Source of the DNA: Fictibacillus sp. BK138
GTDB lineage: Bacteria > Bacillota > Bacilli > Bacillales > Fictibacillaceae
NCBI RefSeq assembly: GCF_004216955.1
Contig: NZ_SGXL01000001.1
Span: 2,197,413-2,261,412 of the forward strand
Reading direction: 5' to 3'
DNA length: 64,000 nucleotides
Position 1 is the first letter of the stretch; the number at the start of each line of letters is the position of its first letter. The translations under genes and the position numbers were made by a program. Below the pieces are notes generated by a model that had not been told where the DNA came from, made no database searches, and worked only from the letters and a program-made list of their open reading frames with translations. Below, piece after piece: positions 33,028 through 41,188 of the stretch.

Positions 33028-34111
33028 TACTATTTCCTCCTAAAATAAACTTTACTACGCGATCTGAAACATCCAGATCACCATATCCCTCAGGAATTGA
33101 CCAATGCTTGTCTTCACAGGTCATCACTTTAACTGAAGATAAGATCTGCTGTGCTGAAACACCAGATACGCAGTTGCTACCACATTCAACAGTTTCCGGT
33201 CGCTCGGTACTATTGCGCATGGTAACAGTTGGTACTTGAAACAAACAGCATTCTTCTTGAACTGTCCCGCTATCAGTAAGTACACAATAAGCATTCTTTT
33301 CAAGATTAACGAAGTCGAAAAATCCAAACGGTTCATGAAACTGCACGAATGGATGCATCTCCAGCTTGTTCGTTTCTAATATTTTTGATTTTGTTCTTGG
33401 ATGAATGGAACATATTACAGGCATTTGGAAAAATTCAGCGACTAGATTCAGTCCTGTTAAAATTTCTTTTAAGTGTTTAGGATTGTCTACATTCTCCGCA
33501 CGATGTGCAGTAACAAGCATGTATTTTCGTGCTGATACTTTAAGTTTTTTTAAAATGTCACTATTTTCGATTGATTCTTTGAATTGAGTTAAAACTTCAT
33601 AAATTGGATTACCAGATACCATGATTCTATTTACAGGAACGCCTTCTTTTATTAAATTCTCGCGACTGTATTTCGTGTACGGCAGGTTAAATGTCGATAT
33701 AGCATCGATGACTTTTCTGTTCTTTTCTTCTGGGACAGAAAGATCATAGCATCGATTTCCTGCTTCCATGTGAACGACAGGTATATTTAGACGTTCAGCA
33801 ACAATCGAGGATAACGCACTATTGGTGTCACCTAAGACAAGAACCTTATCCGGCTTCTCATGAATCAGTATCTTTTCAAGTTCTGAAAACAAATGAGCGA
33901 TCTGATTTCCGAAAGAAAATTCCTGTCTCATTAAAATATAGTCAGGCTGTCTAAGATTGAATTCTTGGAAGAACACATCATTTAATGAATGGGTAAAATT
34001 CTGGCCAGTATGAACCAAAATATGTTTGTCAGCTAGTCGATCAAGTTTTTTTATAATTAAGCTTAACCTGATAATTTCTGGTCTTGTTCCAAGGATCGTT
34101 ACTATTTTCAA
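33017..34111 (-). CDS. wecB: Non-hydrolysing UDP-N-acetylglucosamine-type 2-epimerase
   Basis: The 364-aa product has the WecB/CapG/MnaA fold: VTILGTRPEIIRLS, VHTGQNFTH, VLGDTNSAL, HMEAGNRCYD and the loop DSGTVQEECC. In this operon it is more likely to epimerise a 2-acetamido-2,6-dideoxy sugar nucleotide (CapG or WbvD role) than to make UDP-ManNAc. It is the first gene of the four-gene unit. The start at 34111 is preceded by AAAGGAGAG. Upstream lies a large inverted repeat shared with a divergent glycosyltransferase. Confidence 0.88.
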   Translation of the reverse strand: MKIVTILGTRPEIIRLSLIIKKLDRLADKHILVHTGQNFTHSLNDVFFQEFNLRQPDYILMRQEFSFGNQIAHLFSELEKILIHEKPDKVLVLGDTNSALSSIVAERLNIPVVHMEAGNRCYDLSVPEEKNRKVIDAISTFNLPYTKYSRENLIKEGVPVNRIMVSGNPIYEVLTQFKESIENSDILKKLKVSARKYMLVTAHRAENVDNPKHLKEILTGLNLVAEFFQMPVICSIHPRTKSKILETNKLEMHPFVQFHEPFGFFDFVNLEKNAYCVLTDSGTVQEECCLFQVPTVTMRNSTERPETVECGSNCVSGVSAQQILSSVKVMTCEDKHWSIPEGYGDLDVSDRVVKFILGGNSIVK

Positions 34112-34193
34112 TGAAACTCTCCTTTCTTAATAAACATTAAGACTTTATATTAAACTATGAATTTTAACCTAAAGTGGACTAGACCCCTACCCT

Positions 34194-34240
34194 GTTCATA
34201 AAAAAAAAGGCGGGAAATGAAATCCCGAACTTTTTTGAAC
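34194..34240. promoter_or_regulatory. Large inverted repeat in a divergent promoter region
   Basis: GTTCA plus an A-run pairs with a T-run plus TGAAC as an outer stem. Inside, CGGGA and TCCCG form a second stem. It looks terminator-like for the plus strand, yet it lies between two divergent genes. It could be an attenuator in the leader of the 34285 gene, or a terminator of an unseen transcript. Confidence 0.6.
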
Positions 34241-34284
34241 AAGCTTCATACTATAGCTTATAAGTGTTTTAAAGGAGCTATCGT

Positions 34285-35346
34285 ATGTCTAAAGCCAAGA
34301 TTCTATTTGTTTTTTATTTGCCTAGCGGAGGCATGGAAACACTAAACCGTCAGCGCTGCAAAGCACTCGCAAAGCATGGTATAGAGTGCCACCTTTTATA
34401 TATGCAGGACGGAACTGGACTGCAGAACATTTCACAAATTCCTACTTATATCACGAATAATAATAGTGAAATTAAGAAAGTATTAAAAGATCACCATTTT
34501 GATGCCATTTTTGTCAGTTCTGATATGCAGATGCTTCAAAGAATACGGAATTTAGGTTACAAGGGCAAATTGTTCTTTGAAGTACAAGGCTTGGGTAGTT
34601 ATAAGTCCGCTGAAAAAATTCTGACACAGGCAAAACCCTTTGTAATGAATTATGCAAATGGTATTCTTTATCCCCAAACACCTCATTTAATTAGTTTGAT
34701 CGAAGCTCATTATCCTACGCATCCAAAATTCTGCTTTCATAACTGCTTTGATACGAATGAATTTAGCTATCGATTAACACAAAAGGTGCCATACCCCGTA
34801 ATTGGCTGGGTTGGAAGATTAGAACTAAATAAAAATTGGGACGACTTTCTTTTATTTGCCATACGGTATATTAAAGCAAAGCCAAACACAAAATTTTGGA
34901 TGTTCATTGATGACACACTTGGCAATCAAAATGAAAAGATACGATTTCAGAACTTATTGAAGCGCTATAAATTATCAGATTCTATCGTAGTCCATGCTAA
35001 CATCCCCCATAAAAAAATGGCAGAATATTTCTCAATGATAGGAGACAGCGGAGGGTTCCTGCTTTCTACTTCAAAAGTCGAAGGTTTTGGGTATGCTGTC
35101 ATAGAAGCGATGAGTTGCAGATGTCCTGTGCTCACTTCTGATTCCGACGGAGTAAAAGCATTTATACGGCATAATATAACAGGAAAATTTTATGAAAACG
35201 GGAATATTGGTTCTGCTGTTAAACAAGCAATTGAACTGACAGATCATACTGTACTGCGAAACTCAATTATCCAAAATGCATCAAACCACCTTACATTATT
35301 TGAATTAGATACGTATGCACTTGAATTTATGAAATTATTAAAGTAA
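34285..35346 (+). CDS. GT4-type glycosyltransferase
   Basis: This is a 353-aa GT-B enzyme. The N-terminal donor side reads FVFYLPSGGMETLNRQRCKA, the linker GWVGRLELNKNWDDFL, and the C-terminal nucleotide-sugar site KVEGFGYAVIEAMSCRCPVL carries the ExxxxxxxE pair. Acceptor and donor sugars cannot be read. AAAGGAGC precedes the ATG. It is divergent from the wecB-like operon and convergent with the GT2 gene at 35385, so three transcription units of the same glycan locus meet here. Confidence 0.85.
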   Translation: MSKAKILFVFYLPSGGMETLNRQRCKALAKHGIECHLLYMQDGTGLQNISQIPTYITNNNSEIKKVLKDHHFDAIFVSSDMQMLQRIRNLGYKGKLFFEVQGLGSYKSAEKILTQAKPFVMNYANGILYPQTPHLISLIEAHYPTHPKFCFHNCFDTNEFSYRLTQKVPYPVIGWVGRLELNKNWDDFLLFAIRYIKAKPNTKFWMFIDDTLGNQNEKIRFQNLLKRYKLSDSIVVHANIPHKKMAEYFSMIGDSGGFLLSTSKVEGFGYAVIEAMSCRCPVLTSDSDGVKAFIRHNITGKFYENGNIGSAVKQAIELTDHTVLRNSIIQNASNHLTLFELDTYALEFMKLLK

Positions 35347-35382
35347 AAAAAGCCACTTTTCATTAAGAGGCTTTTTCTTTGC
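35344..35382. terminator. Bidirectional terminator
   Basis: AAAAAGCC and GGCTTTTT form the stem between the convergent glycosyltransferase genes, with T-runs on both sides. Confidence 0.8.
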
Positions 35383-35384
35383 AC

Positions 35385-36104
35385 TTATATTCCCTTTTGA
35401 ATAGTACGTTTTATTAGTTCATTCATTATGTGGGTGTGCCGCTGAGTGGTTGATAGTAATTCCTTCCGAGCCTGCAGCCTATGCTGCTTAGTTCCCATCT
35501 TACTATGAACCCTGTATTGTACAAGTGGCTCTGAATAATAATAAAATCTGAATTTCGGAAGAATTCTTAACCAATAATCATAGTCTTGCGTAAATAGCAA
35601 TGTTTCATCAAACAAACCTATCTCCTTACAAAGGTTCATACTGAGCATGACCGTACACCCATTGATCACACAGCCTCTCCTCATCCTTTTTAGAAATTGA
35701 ACTTGGTTCGGAAACTCCATACCTTGTGGTGAGGAAACAATTTTACCGTGTTCATTGATGAGATAGAAATTAGAATAACTAGCTTGAGCATTTACAGTTT
35801 TCATATAGTGTAGCTGTTTTTCAATTTTAAAAGGGTGGAATAGATCATCTGAACTTAACCATGCAAAATAGTCCCCTGTTGCATTTTCAATACCAAAATT
35901 TAAAGCTGACGCTGTTCCTCCATTACTTTTTCTAATGTACTTTATTCTTGATAAATAAGGTGTTACTTTTTCGTTGTATAAAGTTGAACCATCATCAACT
36001 ACGATCACTTCAATATTTTGATAGGTTTGATTCAAAGCACTTTCAATAGCAAGCCCAATATAGGAACAATTAAAAAAAGGAATGATAATTGAAACCTTTT
36101 CCAA
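35385..36104 (-). CDS. GT2 glycosyltransferase
   Basis: The 239-aa GT-A enzyme has SIIIPFFNCSYIGLAIESAL, VIVVDDGSTLYNE, a DxD-type ASSDDLFHPFKIEK, and FTQDYDYWLRI near the acceptor site. It adds a sugar from a nucleotide donor to an unknown acceptor. The start is TTG at 36104 with AAGGAGG nine bases upstream. It follows the CgeB-like gene by 17 bp on the same strand, so they are one operon. Confidence 0.88.
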   Translation of the reverse strand: MEKVSIIIPFFNCSYIGLAIESALNQTYQNIEVIVVDDGSTLYNEKVTPYLSRIKYIRKSNGGTASALNFGIENATGDYFAWLSSDDLFHPFKIEKQLHYMKTVNAQASYSNFYLINEHGKIVSSPQGMEFPNQVQFLKRMRRGCVINGCTVMLSMNLCKEIGLFDETLLFTQDYDYWLRILPKFRFYYYSEPLVQYRVHSKMGTKQHRLQARKELLSTTQRHTHIMNELIKRTIQKGI

Positions 36105-36121
36105 TGGAAAAAACCTCCTTA

Positions 36122-37039
36122 CTAATGACTCTGCAAGAATCTTTGAATTGTGTTTACCATTTCTATGGCTCTTACTTCAGTTGTATGTCTTTGTTGGATC
36201 AACGTTAACCCATTGGATACAATCTGGTTTCGCAGTTCTTCATTCTGTAAATAATACTCCACTTTTTCTGGGAAATTCATATCATCTATGACTACAAACG
36301 TTTTACCATCAACAAATCCTAAATCAATTAACTCTTGTGAGCCTGAAGCTGCAAGAAGCGTTCCGCAAGCAAGTACTTCAAAATATTTAAGTAACGGAAA
36401 ATGATGAACAGAATCACATGTTAGAAAAATCTTAGCTCTGCTGATTTCTTTTGCATACCTTTCACCAGTAAGTCCTTTCTTTACCACTCCATATCCAGGA
36501 TGCGATCTTTGGACAAAACGATGATCTCTAGTATAATGCTGTGCTATCTTATGTCTAAAAGGATAAATGTGGGGATATGTCGCTCCGATCATTAAAAGAG
36601 GAATATCCTTAGGAGTTTGAAAGTTAAAAAATATATCAGTTGGGACATGGTGAGGAAACCAAACGAACCGATGAATATGATCAGGTAGCCACTTTTTAAA
36701 TGCTTCTCGATAGTGGCAAAAAATTAAAGCTGGTTTTTCTAAATGAATTAAGTGGTTTCTTTTTGATAGTTTATAATGCAAGTCATGCATTAATGTGCCA
36801 TGTGGTATTTGCAGATCTTGTAAACCTCTAATATACGGTCTGTATTCTGGTTTATAGTCGTTTAACAGAATGAAATCAGGGTTAACAGGCAATTGATTTA
36901 TAATATCCAAAATGTAACCATCCCTGTTCCAAATCACTAGATTTGTAAGTTTAGCAAGCTCTCTTTCAAGGTAATAGCTGCTTCTTTCCAACTGCTGTGA
37001 TCGATCTTTTGTAATAAAGAGAAGATTAATTCTTTTCAT
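36122..37039 (-). CDS. CgeB-like glycosyltransferase
   Basis: The 305-aa product fits the Glyco_trans_1_2/CgeB pattern: RINLLFITKDRSQQLERSSY at the start and FLTCDSVHHFPLLKYFEVLACGTLLA carrying the conserved nucleotide-sugar region, then VEYYLQNEELRNQIVSNG. B. subtilis CgeB is a sporulation glycosyltransferase acting on the spore surface, so the same setting is likely. AAGGAGAG precedes the ATG. A perfect 12-bp hairpin separates it from the 77-aa gene upstream, which may limit readthrough. Confidence 0.82.
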   Translation of the reverse strand: MKRINLLFITKDRSQQLERSSYYLERELAKLTNLVIWNRDGYILDIINQLPVNPDFILLNDYKPEYRPYIRGLQDLQIPHGTLMHDLHYKLSKRNHLIHLEKPALIFCHYREAFKKWLPDHIHRFVWFPHHVPTDIFFNFQTPKDIPLLMIGATYPHIYPFRHKIAQHYTRDHRFVQRSHPGYGVVKKGLTGERYAKEISRAKIFLTCDSVHHFPLLKYFEVLACGTLLAASGSQELIDLGFVDGKTFVVIDDMNFPEKVEYYLQNEELRNQIVSNGLTLIQQRHTTEVRAIEMVNTIQRFLQSH

Positions 37040-37059
37040 TTCTCTCTCCTTCTATTTAA

Positions 37060-37087
37060 ATAACTCCATGCTTACGCATGGAGTTAT
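37060..37087. terminator. Perfect 12-bp hairpin between the 77-aa gene and the CgeB-like gene
   Basis: ATAACTCCATGC and GCATGGAGTTAT form a perfect stem with a four-base loop. The following T-run is weak on the minus strand, so it may be a partial terminator or an mRNA-stabilising stem. Confidence 0.65.
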
Positions 37088-37095
37088 CCATCTTT

Positions 37096-37329
37096 TTAAA
37101 GTTCTACTAATAAAATTCTGTCTAGATTTACGACATATAGACCAGAGCCGGCGGACCCAGCCTGAGAAAATACTACAAAGTCTCCACCAACTTCATATAC
37201 TCTGACACCTGTTAAATCTGGTGTACCAGCTGGTTGGTTAGAGTTCTGTAGAAATACTTCTGCAATAACAGTTTGTTCTCTAAAGCAATTTACAAACAAA
37301 TCACGGAATGGACCGAAATTCACTGACAT
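37096..37329 (-). CDS. Small beta-rich spore-surface-like protein
   Basis: The 77-aa product (FGPFRDLFVNCFREQTVIAE, then LTGVRVYEVGGDFVVFSQAG and LYVVNLDRILLVEL) looks like a compact five-strand barrel. The C-terminal strands resemble the end of the Cys-rich protein encoded at 37572, so the two may share a fold. No function can be assigned. GGGAGTG precedes the ATG. It is divergent from the 37572 gene. Confidence 0.6.
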   Translation of the reverse strand: MSVNFGPFRDLFVNCFREQTVIAEVFLQNSNQPAGTPDLTGVRVYEVGGDFVVFSQAGSAGSGLYVVNLDRILLVEL

Positions 37330-37571
37330 AAATAAAACACTCCCTTAAAACATTGGGCAATGGATAAGCCCTACTTTAATATATTCCGTTCAGTTGTATT
37401 GGTTTGGACAAACGTCTTACTTTTTAAAAATGTACTATACCAACATCGGCCCATTTAAGACAAAAATGGTTTATTATCCTATTTCCAATTCGTACAAACA
37501 TCCATATAGTATATTAACCTGATAACTGAGAGAAATCAGGTACATGTATCTATTTCAAAGGAGGAAATACA

Positions 37572-37955
37572 TTGGGTTTATTAAATAATAACTCATGTTG
37601 TGGCAATGGCAATACAGCTGGCACAACTAAATCTAAGTGCGGTGGCTGTGTTTGTGAACTATTGAATCAGCTTGCTAATGCTAGAATGAACGGAAACTTC
37701 TGTACAATGGGTCAGCAACAAGTGGTTCAATTAGTACCTAAAGGGTCTAGTGAAACATTGCGTGTAACTGGTGGCGGAGGCCCTGGAACAGATTTCACAT
37801 TAGTAAGTTTTGACCCAGAAACTTGTTGCGCTGTGTTCAGCTTCAGAAGTGGAAGCGAAACGCGCACAATGGTTATTGACTGCCGTTGCCTATGCGGAAT
37901 TATCTGTATTCCGCAAAATGGCGGAGGCTCTGCACCTACTTCTGTACTTGACTAA
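37572..37955 (+). CDS. Cys-rich coat/exosporium protein, CotY/CotZ-like
   Basis: The 127-aa product has a Cys-rich N-terminus (SCCGNGN, SKCGGCVCELLNQLANA), a beta domain (FTLVSFDPETCCAVFSF) and a C-terminal DCRCLCGIICIP that resembles the CFCAIQC end of CotY/CotZ crust proteins. Cross-linking through disulfides on the spore surface is likely. The start is TTG with AAAGGAGG upstream. CATATAGTA at 37503-37511 fits a sigma-K -10, though the -35 is weak. The family call is tentative. Confidence 0.65.
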   Translation: MGLLNNNSCCGNGNTAGTTKSKCGGCVCELLNQLANARMNGNFCTMGQQQVVQLVPKGSSETLRVTGGGGPGTDFTLVSFDPETCCAVFSFRSGSETRTMVIDCRCLCGIICIPQNGGGSAPTSVLD

Positions 37956-38018
37956 TAAGTAAGGTACTGCCTCAATAAAAAACAGGACTGATGAGAAAAG
38001 GATACAGTCCGAGACACG

Positions 38019-38055
38019 AAAAAACCCCGAATCCCATTGAGAGTATTCGGGGTTT
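38019..38055. terminator. Bidirectional terminator next to fabI
   Basis: AAACCCCGAAT and ATTCGGGGTTT form an 11-bp stem, with T-runs on both strands. It ends fabI on the minus strand. Confidence 0.9.
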
Positions 38056-38071
38056 AGTCTATTTATTTTTA

Positions 38072-38851
38072 CTAGCGTGCAATCGTATTATATCCGCTGT
38101 CTACGTGAAGAATCTCGCCTGTGATTCCTCGAGCCAAGTCGCTCATCAAGAATAGTGCAGCATCGCCTACTTCTTCTTGTGTGTTCGCTTTTCGAAGCGG
38201 TGATCTTTCTTCGATCTCTTTTAATACAGAGTTGAAGTCACCGATTCCTTTTGCAGCTAATGTTCTGATTGGACCTGCCGAGATCGCGTTCACTCGAATT
38301 CCATCTTTACCTACATCTGAAGCCAGATATTTTACGCTAGCATCAAGAGAAGCTTTCGCAACACCCATCACATTGTAGTTGGATACGACTCTTTCACCAC
38401 CAAGGTAAGTAAGTGTTACGACGCTTCCGCCTTCCGTCATTAATGGACGAGCTTCTTTAACAACTGCAGTCAGTGAGTAAGAAGAGATATTATGAGCCAG
38501 AAGGAACCCTTCACGCGTAGTGTTTAGGTATTCGCCTTTTAGTTCTTCAGTATTTGCAAATGCAATACAGTGAGCTAATCCGTGAATTACTCCAACTTCT
38601 TCTTTTAATGCAGCGAAAGTCTTTTTAATTTCTTCATCATTTGTGATGTCGCATGGTAAAACGATTGAATCGTTTCTTTCAAGTGATTCCGCAAGATCCC
38701 GTACGTTCTTTTCAAGTCTTTCACCAGCGTATGTAAATACAAGTCGAGCTCCCGCTTTTGATAGAGATTGTGCGATTCCCCAGGCAATGCTTCTTTTGTT
38801 TGCAACACCCATAACCACAAATGTTTTATCTTGTAATGATAGTTGATACAT
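38072..38851 (-). CDS. fabI: Enoyl-ACP reductase I
   Basis: The 259-aa product has the FabI nucleotide site GVANKRSIAWGIAQ and the catalytic Tyr-x6-Lys arrangement in SNYNVMGVAKASL, plus AISAGPIRTLAAKGI and the C-terminal GEILHVDSGYN. It reduces trans-2-enoyl-ACP in the last step of fatty-acid elongation and is the triclosan target. GGGGAGGAG precedes the ATG at 38851. The promoter region carries a FapR-type operator. In B. subtilis fabI likewise sits beside spore-crust genes (cotVWXYZ). Confidence 0.95.
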   Translation of the reverse strand: MYQLSLQDKTFVVMGVANKRSIAWGIAQSLSKAGARLVFTYAGERLEKNVRDLAESLERNDSIVLPCDITNDEEIKKTFAALKEEVGVIHGLAHCIAFANTEELKGEYLNTTREGFLLAHNISSYSLTAVVKEARPLMTEGGSVVTLTYLGGERVVSNYNVMGVAKASLDASVKYLASDVGKDGIRVNAISAGPIRTLAAKGIGDFNSVLKEIEERSPLRKANTQEEVGDAALFLMSDLARGITGEILHVDSGYNTIAR

Positions 38852-38887
38852 AAAAAATCTCCTCCCCATGGTCTATTTTTTCATAAA

Positions 38888-38928
38888 ATTATAATTAGTA
38901 TTTGTTATTAGTACCAAGTCCTAATTAG
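38888..38928 (-). promoter_or_regulatory. fabI promoter with probable FapR operator
   Basis: On the minus strand TTGGTA, 18 bases and TATAAT form a sigma-A promoter. The plus-strand segment 38907-38928 (ATTAGTACC, AAGTCC, TAATTAG) matches the FapR box of fatty-acid genes and covers the -35. Malonyl-CoA-responsive repression is expected. Confidence 0.8.
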
Positions 38929-38958
38929 TATAACAGATAAAAAAGGATAATTCACTAG

Positions 38959-39105
38959 TTAACCTTTGCTTGTCTCAATATTTTTCACTTCAAAACCGCA
39001 CGCATGACAGCGGTAAATGACATTCTGGTTTGATTGGGCAATGAGGATTTCATCATTAAGATTATGCTGCGCCTCACAATTCGGGCAATAAACTATTGGA
39101 ATCAT
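38959..39105 (-). CDS. 48-aa zinc-ribbon protein
   Basis: The ORF starts MIPIVYCPNCEAQHNLNDEI and has two CxxC knuckles (CPNC at residues 7-10 and CHAC at 33-36), giving a single zinc ribbon. AAAGGTG lies eight bases before the ATG at 39105. It resembles many tiny Bacillus zinc-ribbon proteins of unknown role. It lies between the antiporter gene and fabI on the same strand. Confidence 0.65.
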   Translation of the reverse strand: MIPIVYCPNCEAQHNLNDEILIAQSNQNVIYRCHACGFEVKNIETSKG

Positions 39106-39191
39106 AATCATTTCACCTTTCTATTGTTTTATTACTAGCATGCTCCATTTTTACAAAAAATAAAAAGCGCTGGCTTCAACCAGCACTTTTT

Positions 39192-41036
39192 TTAGGAAAG
39201 AATCTCTCTCATCTGTTGAACTTGTTCTTTGCTTCCTGTAACAACCATCTTATCTCCCAGCATGATTTCTGTGTCACCGTGAGGATTGATGGATTCTTTT
39301 CCTCTATAGATCCTCACGATAATACTGTCACCCAAGAATGGAAAATTTCTTAACGCTGTTCGGTGGTACGAACTGTTTCTCACGATAATTTGATTCAAGC
39401 TGTTATCTTGAGTCGTGAGAATATCCACTACAGCAGGATTCTCGATCAAAGCTTTTAATAAAACTTGAGAAGAGAAATAAACAGAGTAAACTTCTATTCC
39501 TTTGTCTTTAAGCCCATCACGTTTTGATGGATCTTCTATTCGAGCAATAATTCTTTTTACTCCTTCTTCTTTTGCTAATAAAGAAAGCTTTTCATTCGTT
39601 TCATCCTGACCTGTTGCACAAATGATAACGTCTGTGTTAAATACATCTGCTTCCTTTAGTGTATTACCTTCATAATTTTCAAGTTCTTTTATATTGAAAC
39701 TTTCTAATTGCTTTTGGTCTTTTTCTTCTTGTTTTATGTGATAGATTCTTTGTTCAAATCTTGTTGTGTCGAGCTCTGACGTTATAGGTAGAGTAAATTG
39801 ATTAGCTCCAACAATAACAAGCTGTTCTTTGACTGTTTCTCCTTCTTCTTTTCTAGGGAAGAACTTTTTAAAGAATATCGGTGTGATAATTGCACTAATT
39901 ACTGCCGTTAGGATAAGTGCAGATGATGTTCTCGCATCTATAATCTTAATACGTTCACCAATTTTTGCTGCTGCGATAACGAGTGACAACGTAGATGTCA
40001 ATAAAAACCCGGCTGCTGTTACTGTTTTCCAGTCATACCATTTTCTCAAGTACAGAATCGGTAGGAACTTAGAAATTAATAAAGCAACAAGCAGTAAAGG
40101 TATTAATGCCAGTGCCTTGGGATCTGAAAAAATAGAACGGATATCTAGCTCTACTCCTACCATTACGAAAAAGATAGGAATTAAGAAACCATAACCAAAT
40201 GAATCTAGCTTGTGCACAAGATGCTTATTAGGTGATAGAAGAGAAACAAGTACCCCGGCTAAGAACGCGCCTAGGATATTCTCTGCGCCTACTGTTTCGG
40301 ACAATCCAACTAATACGATAATCAGAGTAAATACTGCCCTTGTATCAAGCTGGATAGTTCCTTTAGACATCGTCTCAAGAAATGATCGATGCCTCATCTG
40401 TTTTCCGACAAAGTATAAAATAATACCTGCTGCAAATAGAATGAGCAACAGCCACATTCTGCTTGGATCTCCAGATTGCATGGAAACAAACAGAGCGAGC
40501 AAAATCATTGTAACAAGATCCGCAATAACAGCGACTAATAAGATGATCTGTCCGATCGTCGTTTTAGACAGTTTTTCTTCTTTTAGAGTTGGTACCACAA
40601 CACCTAAGGAGATGGTAGAAATAACAAGAGTCATAAAGAATGCACTTTCCGCAAATCCTCCCCAGACAAACAATAGGGATAATCCGTACGAAAGGATAAG
40701 AATAAACAAAAAGATTACCGATGAAACAAAAATACGATTTGGTTCTTTTCTCTCTTCTTTATTTTTCTTTTGGTTATTACCGCCAGCAAATATACTAAAA
40801 TCAATCTCAAGACCGCTTAAAAACATTAAAAAGATAAAGCCAAGGACTGATAGAATCTCGAGCCAAGCGTCAGGATGGACGATATCAAAGCCGCTTTTAC
40901 CAAGGATGATTCCTGCAATGATTTCCGCTACCACAACAGGAATAACGCGCAATTTGAATTTGCTGAGCAAGATTGGAATAAAAAATGCAGTAAGAATAAC
41001 TAATACTAATGAAGTAAAAGAAGCATGTTCTTCCAT
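39192..41036 (-). CDS. yjbQ: CPA2 monovalent cation:proton antiporter with RCK domains (YjbQ-like)
   Basis: The 614-aa product has about 12 membrane helices in residues 1-390 (including VVVAEIIAGIILGKSGFDIV and GAENILGAFLAGVLVSLLSP), then a TrkA-N/RCK domain (QLVIVGANQFTLPITSELD) and a TrkA-C domain ending IMLGDKMVVTGSKEQVQQM. It exchanges K+ or Na+ for H+ and is gated by nucleotides bound to the RCK part. Length and neighbourhood match B. subtilis YjbQ. GGAGG precedes the ATG. Confidence 0.88.
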   Translation of the reverse strand: MEEHASFTSLVLVILTAFFIPILLSKFKLRVIPVVVAEIIAGIILGKSGFDIVHPDAWLEILSVLGFIFLMFLSGLEIDFSIFAGGNNQKKNKEERKEPNRIFVSSVIFLFILILSYGLSLLFVWGGFAESAFFMTLVISTISLGVVVPTLKEEKLSKTTIGQIILLVAVIADLVTMILLALFVSMQSGDPSRMWLLLILFAAGIILYFVGKQMRHRSFLETMSKGTIQLDTRAVFTLIIVLVGLSETVGAENILGAFLAGVLVSLLSPNKHLVHKLDSFGYGFLIPIFFVMVGVELDIRSIFSDPKALALIPLLLVALLISKFLPILYLRKWYDWKTVTAAGFLLTSTLSLVIAAAKIGERIKIIDARTSSALILTAVISAIITPIFFKKFFPRKEEGETVKEQLVIVGANQFTLPITSELDTTRFEQRIYHIKQEEKDQKQLESFNIKELENYEGNTLKEADVFNTDVIICATGQDETNEKLSLLAKEEGVKRIIARIEDPSKRDGLKDKGIEVYSVYFSSQVLLKALIENPAVVDILTTQDNSLNQIIVRNSSYHRTALRNFPFLGDSIIVRIYRGKESINPHGDTEIMLGDKMVVTGSKEQVQQMREILS

Positions 41037-41188
41037 AGGACCTCCGTATATTCCATAATTATTATTGGTTTACTATATTAAACCTCAAAAAGAAAAGTCA
41101 AACGATTGTGCTCAAAATGATTTGCAAAGCTTGTGTTTTTAGGTAAGATAATACATGTTATTGTTTTACTTTAAGGAGTCGATTCCAC

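Noticed and set aside
40210-41058. 282-aa plus-strand open frame
   Set aside because: It is a long shadow frame opposite the CPA2 antiporter membrane domain. Its composition mirrors the hydrophobic codons of the real gene.
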